Origin: Paracoccaceae bacterium
GTDB lineage: Bacteria > Pseudomonadota > Alphaproteobacteria > Rhodobacterales > Rhodobacteraceae
DNA length: 11,351 bases
Direction: 5' to 3'
NCBI GenBank assembly: GCA_007121055.1
Contig: SKMM01000240.1
Span: 1 to 11,351, forward strand
Shown here: piece after piece, positions 6,192 through 11,351 of the stretch
Numbering within the stretch: the stretch's first letter is position 1
Layout of the letters: every line of letters starts with the position of its first letter
Notes under the pieces: generated by a model
What the model was told of the DNA's origin: nothing
What the model saw: the letters and a program-made list of their open reading frames with translations, nothing else
Database searches by the model: none
Translations under genes and position numbers: made by a program

Positions 6192-7213
6192 GGCAGGAAA
6201 CTCCGCAACGGGCGACGGTCGCGCCGGCGCTGCAGCTCGAAGTTGCCGAGCGGGGTCCAGCCTGCAAGCACGGTGCCTGCATCCTCGCGCCGGAAGGCCG
6301 CGCGCAGCGCCTGCTCGAGCGTGCCGCGGTCGCGCTTGGGCATGGGGGCGAAATCCACCACGATCTGCCCGCCCAGACCGCGCAGCCGCAGCTGCCGCGG
6401 CAGGTCGCGCGCGGCCGCCAGATTGGCCTTCAGCCCCGCGGCGGGTGTGCCGTCGGCGCCGGTGTTCACGTCCACCGCCACCAGCGCGCGGGTCGGCTCC
6501 ACCGCCATGAACGCGCCGCGGTCGAGCGGCACCACCGCCGTCAGCAGCGAGTCGATCAGCTCCGCGATTCCGTGGTCCGCGAAGGCGCCTGGGCCATCGG
6601 CCCTCAGGTCGGCCTCCGGCCAATCCCGTTGCGCCGTGGCGTGCGGCCCCGGGGCGGGGTGCAGTAGGGCGGGCGGTCCCTTGGGCGTCAACCCCTCGGC
6701 CAGATGGCGCAGGGCGGCGATCTCGGCGGCCAGGTCCTCGAGTGCGGCGGTCTCGGCTGCACTGCGCAGGATCGCGCCCATGTCGGATGGTGCGCCCTCC
6801 AGCGCCGTTTCGGCGGTCGCCAGCAGGGCCGCCCGCGCGTCGGCATCGCGGATGCCCCGGGCGGCGTTGAGGCCCGGGGCACCGGGGGTGAGGATCACCA
6901 GCCGGCCCTTCAGCAACGGCCGCACGCCCAGCGGCAGCGCCTTGCCGGGCTCGGCCGCGCCCGCGACCTGGACCACCACGCCCTGCCCGGGCCGCAGGCC
7001 CTGGGTCTGTTTCAGGAACCCGCTCCGACCCTCCGGCAGGTCGACGAAGGCACCGCCCATCCCCTTCACCGGCCGGCCCATCCGGCCGCGCAGGATCGCT
7101 CCGGGGCCCGACGGGCCGTGGTCGAGCAGAAGCTCCTCCAGCCGCCCATCCACCACCCGGGCCGCGGCCTCGTGCCCCGCCCAGCTGCCCAGTGCCGATA
7201 CCGCCCCCTTCAT
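6188..7213 (-). CDS. rng: Ribonuclease E/G family protein, short form without Zn-link
   Basis: A 341-residue member of the RNase E/G family, which makes single-strand cuts in rRNA precursors and mRNA. The N-terminus has an S1-like part (PGAILRGRMGRP, GGAFVDLPEGRSGFL, about 37-95). The DNase I-like catalytic core is clear: AVDVNTG with Asp248 and VVDFAPM with Asp287, matching the two metal-binding Asp of E. coli RNase E, joined by LKANLAAARDLPRQLRLRGLG-type sequence. It ends soon after the core (GWTPLGNFELQRRR) and lacks the CPxC zinc-link and the small domain, so it is much shorter than E. coli RNase G (489 aa). Compact forms like this are, as I recall, usual beside yacG in Rhodobacterales. 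The ATG at 7213 overlaps the maf stop (ATGA). An upstream in-frame extension is only the shadow of maf. A longer RNase E probably exists elsewhere. Confidence 0.92.
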   Translation of the reverse strand: MKGAVSALGSWAGHEAAARVVDGRLEELLLDHGPSGPGAILRGRMGRPVKGMGGAFVDLPEGRSGFLKQTQGLRPGQGVVVQVAGAAEPGKALPLGVRPLLKGRLVILTPGAPGLNAARGIRDADARAALLATAETALEGAPSDMGAILRSAAETAALEDLAAEIAALRHLAEGLTPKGPPALLHPAPGPHATAQRDWPEADLRADGPGAFADHGIAELIDSLLTAVVPLDRGAFMAVEPTRALVAVDVNTGADGTPAAGLKANLAAARDLPRQLRLRGLGGQIVVDFAPMPKRDRGTLEQALRAAFRREDAGTVLAGWTPLGNFELQRRRDRRPLRSFLP

Positions 7214-7785
7214 GGCTGCCCCCACACGGGATAGCCCGCCGCTCCCAGAAGCTGCGCAGTCTCCGCCAGAGGCAGGCCCACCACGGCCGAAAAACTGCCC
7301 GAAAGCCACGGGATGAACGCCCCCGCCGGCCCCTGGATGCCATAGCCCCCGGCCTTGCCGCGCCAGTCGCCGCTGGCGAGATAGGCGTTCACTTCGAGAT
7401 CCGACAAACGCTTCATCTCCACCCGGCTGACCACATCGCGCAGCCAGATGCGCTGCGCCGTGCGCACCGCCACGGCCGTCACCACCCGATGCCGCCGCCC
7501 CGAGAGTGCCACGAGAAACGCCGCTGCCTCGGCCGCGTCCGCGGGCTTGCCGAGAATGCGCCGGCCCAGCGCCACGGTGGTATCGGCCGCCAGCACCACC
7601 TCGCCCGGCGCCACGGTCACCGCCTCGGCCTTTTGGCGCGCCATGCGCCGGCAATAGGGCCGGGGCAACTCGCCCGCGCCCGGCGTCTCGTCGATCTCGG
7701 GAGCCCGCACGGCATCCGGGACGACGCCGATCTGCGCCAGCAGGTCCCGCCTGCGCGGGCTGGCCGAGGCGAGGATCAATCGCAT
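7210..7785 (-). CDS. maf: Maf family nucleoside triphosphate pyrophosphatase
   Basis: Hydrolyses non-canonical or surplus nucleoside triphosphates to the monophosphate plus pyrophosphate. The 191-residue protein has the Maf motifs: LASASPRRRDLL (5-16), the catalytic Asp68 in LAADTTVAL, LGKPADAAEA, and GDWRGKAGGYGIQGPA. The last motif resembles the YhdE (dTTP/UTP) branch more than the YceF (7-methyl-GTP) branch, so dTTP/UTP is the likelier substrate, but this is inference. A GTG at 7788 precedes the ATG at 7785; AGGA lies 7 bases before the ATG, which favours 7785. The stop overlaps the rng start (ATGA). It follows infA by 103 bases of strongly structured sequence. Confidence 0.95.
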   Translation of the reverse strand: MRLILASASPRRRDLLAQIGVVPDAVRAPEIDETPGAGELPRPYCRRMARQKAEAVTVAPGEVVLAADTTVALGRRILGKPADAAEAAAFLVALSGRRHRVVTAVAVRTAQRIWLRDVVSRVEMKRLSDLEVNAYLASGDWRGKAGGYGIQGPAGAFIPWLSGSFSAVVGLPLAETAQLLGAAGYPVWGQP

Positions 7786-7827
7786 CACCCTGTCCTGCGG
7801 CTGAAGGGGAGGGGACTCGGCCCAACC

Positions 7828-7888
7828 GGCGCCCGGAGGGCAGGCGGGAGCCCGGCATCCGGGCGCCGCGGCCGTCCCCCGCGGCGCC
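7828..7888 (-). promoter_or_regulatory. Two overlapping, mutually exclusive hairpins between infA and maf
   Basis: In transcript direction hairpin A starts directly after the infA stop: GGCGCCGCGG (7888-7879), a 7-base loop, CCGCGGCGCC (7871-7862), a perfect 10-bp stem. Hairpin B is GGCGCCCGGA (7867-7858), a 20-base loop, TCCGGGCGCC (7837-7828), also a perfect 10-bp stem. They share 7862-7867, so both cannot form fully at once. No U-run follows B. They may be a terminator, processing site or attenuator between infA and maf. The pairing is seen directly; the role is inferred. Confidence 0.5.
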
Positions 7889-8107
7889 TCACTTGAAGCG
7901 ATAGTTGATCCGCCCCTTGGTCAGGTCGTAGGGCGTCATTTCAACCTGAACCCGGTCGCCAGCCAGAACCCGGATGCGGTTCTTCCGCATCTTGCCTGCC
8001 GTATGCGCAATGATCTCATGGCCGTTTTCGAGCTCGACCCTGAACGTCGCATTCGGCAGGAGCTCCTTCACGACGCCGGGGAATTCGAGCATCTCTTCCT
8101 TGGCCAT
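7889..8107 (-). CDS. infA: Translation initiation factor IF-1
   Basis: The 72-residue product is a full-length IF1: MAKEEMLEFPG, ELLPNATFRVELENGHEIIA, HTAGKMRKNRIRVLAGDRV, and YDLTKGRINYRFK at the C-terminus. It is an OB-fold protein that occupies the ribosomal A site during initiation with IF2 and IF3. GGAG lies 5 bases before the ATG at 8107, so this start is preferred over an in-frame ATG at 8128 that would add seven non-conserved residues. It is separated from the upstream carbon-nitrogen hydrolase gene by 194 bases with a possible promoter and a structured leader. It is followed by strong hairpins and then maf. Confidence 0.99.
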   Translation of the reverse strand: MAKEEMLEFPGVVKELLPNATFRVELENGHEIIAHTAGKMRKNRIRVLAGDRVQVEMTPYDLTKGRINYRFK

Positions 8108-8120
8108 GGTCGCTCCATCT

Positions 8121-8155
8121 CGTGCCAACCGGCACGGGCGCGCCGGTCTGGCGCG
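8121..8155 (-). promoter_or_regulatory. Tandem hairpins in the infA leader
   Basis: Two perfect 6-bp stems lie just upstream of the infA ribosome site. One is 8150-8155 with 8139-8144 (5-base loop). The other is 8131-8136 with 8121-8126 (4-base loop, GGTT in the RNA). The second ends 4 bases before the GGAG. They would make a compact, structured 5' leader that may affect IF1 synthesis or mRNA stability. Confidence 0.4.
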
Positions 8156-8184
8156 TAAATGGCCCCATGGGGCCTTCTTTTCAA
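8156..8184 (-). promoter_or_regulatory. Candidate infA promoter with palindrome in its spacer
   Basis: On the minus strand TTGAAA (8184-8179) is followed after 17 bases by CATTTA (8161-8156). The -35 is good (5 of 6) but the -10 is poor. A perfect 14-base palindrome, GGCCCCATGGGGCC (8161-8174), fills most of the spacer and could be an operator. Transcription from here would begin near the first leader hairpin. Low certainty because of the -10. Confidence 0.35.
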
Positions 8185-8235
8185 GGCCTATATGCCGAGC
8201 AGGCAGCCCAGCGAGCCCACCGCAGTGTCGCGGCC

Positions 8236-8253
8236 CCCGGCTGAGCTGCCGGG
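8236..8253. terminator. Possible terminator hairpin after the carbon-nitrogen hydrolase gene
   Basis: CCCGGC (8236-8241) and GCCGGG (8248-8253) form a 6-bp stem with a 6-base loop, about 50 bases past the hydrolase stop at 8302 and upstream of the candidate infA promoter. There is no U-run. Position is the main support. Confidence 0.3.
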
Positions 8254-8301
8254 CTGCGGCGTGGTCCCTCCATGGCCCTGTGGGTCTTCGCCGCCCATGC
8301 C

Positions 8302-9189
8302 TCAGGGCTTCTGCGCCGGCCCCACGCCCACCCCCAGCCGCCCGGGCTGGGCCTGCCAGTCACGCCAGTTCAGCACGCCCCCCGCCCGGCGCACCTCGGC
8401 GATGGCGCCCGGATCCACGTCCGCCACTGCCCAACCCGCTTCGTTCAAGGCACTTTCCGCCAGGATCCCCGTCTCAGGCCAGCCGCGGTCGGGCGGGCCA
8501 TAGATCGCCGCGCGCCCGACATTCATGTCCACCGCCGGGCACCAGGGCGCCGCCCCCACGGTCGGCGCATGGACCACCGCGCACTGGTTCTCCAGCGCCC
8601 GCGCCATCGCCCCCACCCGGACCCGCGTGAAGCCCGCATGGGTCTCGGTGGCCGAGGGCACCAGCAGGATCTCCGCCCCCGCATCCACCAGCGCGCGCGC
8701 CAGCAGCGGAAATTCGGCGTCATAGCAGATCAGGACCCCCAGCGGCCCCAGCGCGGTGTCGAACACCTGCAGCGGCCCGCCGGGGCGTACGTCCCATTCC
8801 TCGGCCTCGAACCGGGTCATGATCTGCTTGTCCTGATGGCCCAGCACGCCGTCCGGGGAAAACAGCGTCGCCCGGTTCACCGGCCGTGGCCCGTCGAACA
8901 CTGGCCCCGAGGCGCCGAGGATGTGCACCCCATGCGCCCGCGCCAAGCGATCGTGCAGCGCATCCACCGCCGCGCGATGCCCCGCCACCTCCACCAGCGA
9001 CCCCTCCAGATCGGCCGCCACCTCGGCGCCGCCCAGCGAGGCGAGCTCCATCAGGCCGTATTCGGGAAAGACCAGAAGCTCGGCGCCCCGCCCCACGGCC
9101 TCGGCCACGCCCGCCTCCAGCTTGGCGGCATAGCTGCCCCAGTCGTCATGCCAGTCGATGGGCCAGGCGGCGGCGGCAATGCGCGGCAT
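8302..9189 (-). CDS. Carbon-nitrogen hydrolase (nitrilase superfamily)
   Basis: A 295-residue cytoplasmic enzyme of the nitrilase/amidase superfamily, which cleaves non-peptide C-N bonds. The Glu-Lys-Cys catalytic triad is visible: Glu43 in FPEYGLMEL, Lys121 in HQDKQIMTRFE, and Cys155 in GVLICYDAEFP. The downstream VPSATETHAGFTRVR and the repeated RALEN element fit the family. The substrate cannot be read from the sequence. The ATG at 9189 shares one base with the stop of the GNAT gene (TGATG), and an AGGGA site lies about 7 bases before it. As I recall, proteins fusing a GNAT domain to a carbon-nitrogen hydrolase domain exist, which supports a functional link between these two genes. It is followed by a weak hairpin and then the infA leader. 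Confidence 0.94.
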   Translation of the reverse strand: MPRIAAAAWPIDWHDDWGSYAAKLEAGVAEAVGRGAELLVFPEYGLMELASLGGAEVAADLEGSLVEVAGHRAAVDALHDRLARAHGVHILGASGPVFDGPRPVNRATLFSPDGVLGHQDKQIMTRFEAEEWDVRPGGPLQVFDTALGPLGVLICYDAEFPLLARALVDAGAEILLVPSATETHAGFTRVRVGAMARALENQCAVVHAPTVGAAPWCPAVDMNVGRAAIYGPPDRGWPETGILAESALNEAGWAVADVDPGAIAEVRRAGGVLNWRDWQAQPGRLGVGVGPAQKP

Positions 9190-9776
9190 CAGAGATCCCT
9201 CATCCAGAACTGCAGCGGCTTGCGGGTTTCCTTAGCCTCCCCGAGGTCCTTCCAGGAGAACGCCGCCACCACCCCCTCCAGCGGCGCATAGCCCCGCTTG
9301 CGCCAGAAGCCGTCCAGCGGCGTGTACCCCGCGGGCCGCGCCGGGTGGTCCGCCGGCCGCACCACGGCGCAGAAGGCCGCATGCCGCCGTCCCAGCGCGC
9401 GGCCCTTCGCCTCGCGCAGGTCGAAGAACCGATGACCGATCCCGTGCCCGCGGTATTCGGGCAGCAGCACCGATTCGGCGCAGTACCAGATGTCCTCCAG
9501 TCGCAGCCCCGTCCCAGCGAAGGCCGCCGCGAAATCGCCCGCATGGTCCTCCAGCGGGGCCGCCGTGGCCGCCCCCACCAGCCGGGCCCCGTCGAAGGCC
9601 CCCACCACCAGCGCGTCGGAGCTGTCGCGATAGGGCTGCAGATAGCGTCGCTCGTAGGCAGCGTCGCCGTCATAGAGATAGGGAAAGGCGCGGAACACCG
9701 CGATGCGCAGCCGCGCGACATCGTCGAGGGCCGCGTCCAGCGCGGCGCCGGTCAGGGGGCGGACGTCCAGAGTCAT
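9189..9776 (-). CDS. GNAT family N-acetyltransferase
   Basis: A 195-residue acetyl-CoA-dependent acyltransferase. The acetyl-CoA pyrophosphate loop is clear at ESVLLPEYRGHGIGHRFF (101-118), with the R-G-x-G-x-G pattern at 109-114. The C-terminal GNAT part follows (DGFWRKRGYAPLEG, with FSWKDL near 173). The acceptor substrate is unknown. The ATG at 9776 has no purine-rich site before it. An in-frame TTG at 9812 has GAGG 6 bases upstream and would give 207 residues; I keep the ATG because the GNAT fold begins naturally there, but the TTG is a real alternative. The stop overlaps the ATG of the carbon-nitrogen hydrolase, implying coupled translation. The NTF2-like gene ends 44 bases upstream, so the three likely share one transcript. 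Confidence 0.92.
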   Translation of the reverse strand: MTLDVRPLTGAALDAALDDVARLRIAVFRAFPYLYDGDAAYERRYLQPYRDSSDALVVGAFDGARLVGAATAAPLEDHAGDFAAAFAGTGLRLEDIWYCAESVLLPEYRGHGIGHRFFDLREAKGRALGRRHAAFCAVVRPADHPARPAGYTPLDGFWRKRGYAPLEGVVAAFSWKDLGEAKETRKPLQFWMRDL

Positions 9777-9820
9777 GGCAGGGCAGATGGGGCCGGTGGA
9801 CAGGCGCGACAACCCGGGCC

Positions 9821-10228
9821 TCAGCCCGAGACCTGCCGCACCCAGTCGCGCAGGTTGTAATAGGTGGTCACCCGGGCGATCCAGCCGTCGCGCAGGGTGA
9901 AGAAGGTCCCTCCCGGCAGGCTGTAGGTCTGCCCCCGCGCCTCGGGCAGGCCCGCGTCGGTTGCGAGATAACGGCCATGTACGGTGAACTCGGCCGCCGC
10001 CCGCGTGGCGTCCTCCGCGGTAAGGATCACGATGTCCACCAGCCGCTCGGCATAGCAGGTCGCCATGTGGGCGAGGAACTCGGCAAAGGCCGCCCGGCCG
10101 CGGCGGACGCCGCCCTCGTTGACGTGGTGTTCCACGTCGTCGGTCAGCAGCGCCAGCATGGCGTCGCGGTCCCCCGCGTTGAACGCCTCGAAATAGGCGG
10201 CGATGGTGACACGGGCTTGGTCGGTCAT
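9821..10228 (-). CDS. NTF2-like / ketosteroid isomerase-related protein
   Basis: A 135-residue protein with the typical NTF2/SnoaL pattern: an N-terminal helix YFEAFNAGDRDAMLALLTDDVEHHV (12-36), RRGRAAFAEFLAHM (42-55), then the curved sheet with GGTFFTLRDGWIARVTTYYNLRDWV (106-130). It resembles the small 'ketosteroid isomerase-related protein' group. The family fold serves as an isomerase, hydrolase or binding protein, so no reaction is assigned. His34, His35 and Asp31 could line the cone-shaped pocket. The ATG at 10228 overlaps the phosphatase stop (ATGA) and has AGGA 6 bases before it, so coupling is likely. It is the first gene of the three-gene accessory cassette with the GNAT and the nitrilase-type enzyme. 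Confidence 0.88.
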   Translation of the reverse strand: MTDQARVTIAAYFEAFNAGDRDAMLALLTDDVEHHVNEGGVRRGRAAFAEFLAHMATCYAERLVDIVILTAEDATRAAAEFTVHGRYLATDAGLPEARGQTYSLPGGTFFTLRDGWIARVTTYYNLRDWVRQVSG

Positions 10229-10785
10229 TCGGGGTCCTGTGTCTGTGGGGGGGCAAGCGGCAGCATGTGGGTGGGCGGGCCGAAGCGCTTGAGCATCCGC
10301 CCGCGGATCTGCTCGCGGGTCTCGCGATAGGCGGCAAGGCGGGCCTCGCGGGTTTCGCCCAGCCCGGCGGGGTCCATGATGGGCCAGTATTCGATGTCGA
10401 TATGGGCGTGCCGGGTCAGCTCCAACGCGCGGCGCTGGCTTGCGGGGGTCAGCGCCACGATCAGGTCGAACTGCGCGAGGTCGTCGCCCCACTGCTCCAT
10501 CTCGTCGAAGCTGCGGACGCGGTGGCGGTCCAGGATGACGCCGATCTCGCCGGTGACGGCGACGGTGAAGCCGTCGACCTCGCGGTCCGAGCGGACGCCG
10601 GCGGACTGCACATAGGCGCGCTGGCCGTAGAAGCGTTTCATCATGCCCTCGGCCATGGGCGAGCGGACCGAGTTGTGGTCGCAGCAGAACAGCACCGAGG
10701 ACGGGAAGGGGTGCGGGCCGCCATTCTCCGACTCCCCCGCCGCGTCGCCGGGGGGCGCGGTCGGGGGAAGGTCATGCTCGGCCAT
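10225..10785 (-). CDS. Low-molecular-weight protein tyrosine phosphatase family protein
   Basis: A 186-residue protein with the LMW-PTP P-loop CDHNSVRSPMAEG: nucleophile Cys35, Arg41 and Ser42. The family's general-acid Asp-Pro is at 138-139 (WPIMDPAG). Such enzymes remove phosphate from tyrosine; arsenate reductases of the same fold are an alternative reading. Compared with the usual 150-residue family members it has an N-terminal extension of about 29 residues, rich in Pro, Gly and acidic residues and probably unstructured. The P-loop has His and Val where typical members have Gly and a second Cys (C-x-G-N-x-C-R-S). AGGGG lies 6 bases before the ATG at 10785. The UPF0262 gene ends 10 bases upstream and the NTF2-like gene overlaps the stop, so all are likely co-transcribed. 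The target is unknown. Confidence 0.9.
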   Translation of the reverse strand: MAEHDLPPTAPPGDAAGESENGGPHPFPSSVLFCCDHNSVRSPMAEGMMKRFYGQRAYVQSAGVRSDREVDGFTVAVTGEIGVILDRHRVRSFDEMEQWGDDLAQFDLIVALTPASQRRALELTRHAHIDIEYWPIMDPAGLGETREARLAAYRETREQIRGRMLKRFGPPTHMLPLAPPQTQDPE

Positions 10786-10795
10786 CGCGTTCCCC

Positions 10796-11275
10796 TCAGC
10801 CGCCGTGGTGCAGCACGCAGATCAGGGTGAAGAGCCGACGCGCGGTGTCGATGTCGAGCTCGGCCTTGCCCTCCAGCCGCTCCAGCAGCAGCCGCGCGCC
10901 CTCGTTGTGGATGCCGCGGCGGGCCATGTCGATGGCCTCGATCTGCGCGGGCGGCATGGTCTTGACCGCGGAATAATAGGAGCCGCAGATCTGCCAGTAA
11001 TCCTTGACCACCTGCCGGAAGGGGCCGAGCGAGAGGTGGAACGCGGCCACCGGCTCCTCGGCCTCGGTGGCGACCTCGATCACCAGCCGCCGCTCGCGGA
11101 TGGCAAGAGCGAGACGATAGGGCCCCTCCGGCGCTGCCCGCCCGTCGCGGGGCGGCAAGGCGAAGGAGTTGTCCTCCAGCAGGTCGAACACGGCCACGCG
11201 CCGCTCCTGCTCGATCTCGGGCGTGGGCGGCGGCAGGGCGGAATCGTCGATCGCGATATGGCAGATGCGGGTCAT
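10796..11275 (-). CDS. UPF0262 family protein
   Basis: A 159-residue protein that I recognise as the UPF0262 family of alphaproteobacteria, from MTRICHIAIDD, TPEIEQERRVAVFDLLEDNSF (18-38), FHLSLGPFRQVVKDYWQIC (79-97), QIEAIDMARRGIHNEGA (about 110-126) and DIDTARRLFTLICVLH near the end. Function is unknown. There is no signal peptide or membrane segment, so it should be cytoplasmic. Placement directly upstream of the LMW phosphatase gene is, as I recall, usual in Rhodobacterales, often after hisD; hisD is not visible here. The ATG at 11275 has only a weak GAG 5 bases before it, and an 11-bp hairpin ends 7 bases upstream of the start. Confidence 0.95.
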   Translation of the reverse strand: MTRICHIAIDDSALPPPTPEIEQERRVAVFDLLEDNSFALPPRDGRAAPEGPYRLALAIRERRLVIEVATEAEEPVAAFHLSLGPFRQVVKDYWQICGSYYSAVKTMPPAQIEAIDMARRGIHNEGARLLLERLEGKAELDIDTARRLFTLICVLHHGG

Positions 11276-11282
11276 GGCACTC

Positions 11283-11319
11283 GGGCTGGGGCAACCGGTC
11301 CCCCCTGATGCCCCAGCCC
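11283..11319 (-). terminator. Strong hairpin just upstream of the UPF0262 gene
   Basis: Arms 11283-11293 (GGGCTGGGGCA) and 11309-11319 (TGCCCCAGCCC) pair perfectly over 11 bp around a 15-base loop. It may be the terminator of a gene beyond the right edge or a structured leader for the UPF0262 gene. No coding frame is recognisable in 11276-11351. No U-run on the minus strand. Confidence 0.5.
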
Positions 11320-11351
11320 ACGCCCCCGTGCAAGCAACCCCGCCGGAGACC

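Noticed and set aside
8159..8182. Palindrome followed by TTCTTTTC on the plus strand, looking like an intrinsic terminator
   Set aside because: No plus-strand gene lies upstream to be ended, and a loopless palindrome leaves only a 5-bp stem. I read it as a promoter-spacer dyad instead.
11276..11351. Possible C-terminus of hisD or another gene at the right edge, whose frame would end in a TGA overlapping the UPF0262 ATG
   Set aside because: The 25 or so visible residues do not resemble the end of HisD and the strong hairpin lies inside it. More likely non-coding.
1..11351. tRNA, rRNA, CRISPR array, insertion sequence or attachment-site repeats
   Set aside because: None recognised on either strand when reading through; the genes are mostly housekeeping and uniform in composition.

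Overview
The window is very GC-rich chromosomal DNA of an alphaproteobacterium. The protein sequences and gene order point to the Rhodobacteraceae (Rhodobacter/Rhodovulum/roseobacter relatives): a UPF0262 gene next to a low-molecular-weight tyrosine phosphatase gene, then infA, maf, a short RNase E/G and yacG on one strand, plus an aroK-aroB pair elsewhere. That placement rests on recalled family features and synteny, not on a search. I see no transposase, integrase, phage gene, tRNA, rRNA or CRISPR array.

Layout, left to right. Positions 1-1381 (minus strand) carry an exported, helix- and alanine-rich protein of unknown function that runs off the left edge. A 44-residue single-pass membrane protein precedes it and overlaps it by 11 bases. 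Diverging from these is aroK-aroB (1543-3206, plus strand): shikimate kinase and 3-dehydroquinate synthase, overlapping at the stop/start. A 458-bp gene-free gap (3207-3664) separates aroB from the convergent mscS-family gene. It holds two strong nested GC hairpins and a canonical G-quadruplex motif. A large MscS-family mechanosensitive channel (YbiO-like) occupies 3665-5911 on the minus strand and has its own plausible promoter.

From 6033 to 11275 every gene is on the minus strand. In transcription order (right to left) they are: UPF0262 protein, LMW tyrosine phosphatase, NTF2-like protein, GNAT acetyltransferase, carbon-nitrogen hydrolase, then infA, maf, rng and yacG. Most junctions overlap by 1-4 bases (ATGA or TGATG), which implies translational coupling. 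The infA-maf-rng-yacG part combines translation initiation (IF1), nucleotide-pool sanitation (Maf), RNA processing (RNase E/G) and a small zinc protein that inhibits gyrase (YacG). The NTF2/GNAT/nitrilase trio looks like an accessory cassette within an otherwise conserved housekeeping string.

I found no clear new defence or mobile system. The most interesting non-coding signals are a pair of mutually exclusive hairpins between infA and maf, a perfect palindrome between the candidate -35 and -10 of infA, a G-quadruplex abutting a hairpin at the aroB/mscS convergence, and an mscS promoter whose -35 box sits in the loop of the preceding terminator-like hairpin.
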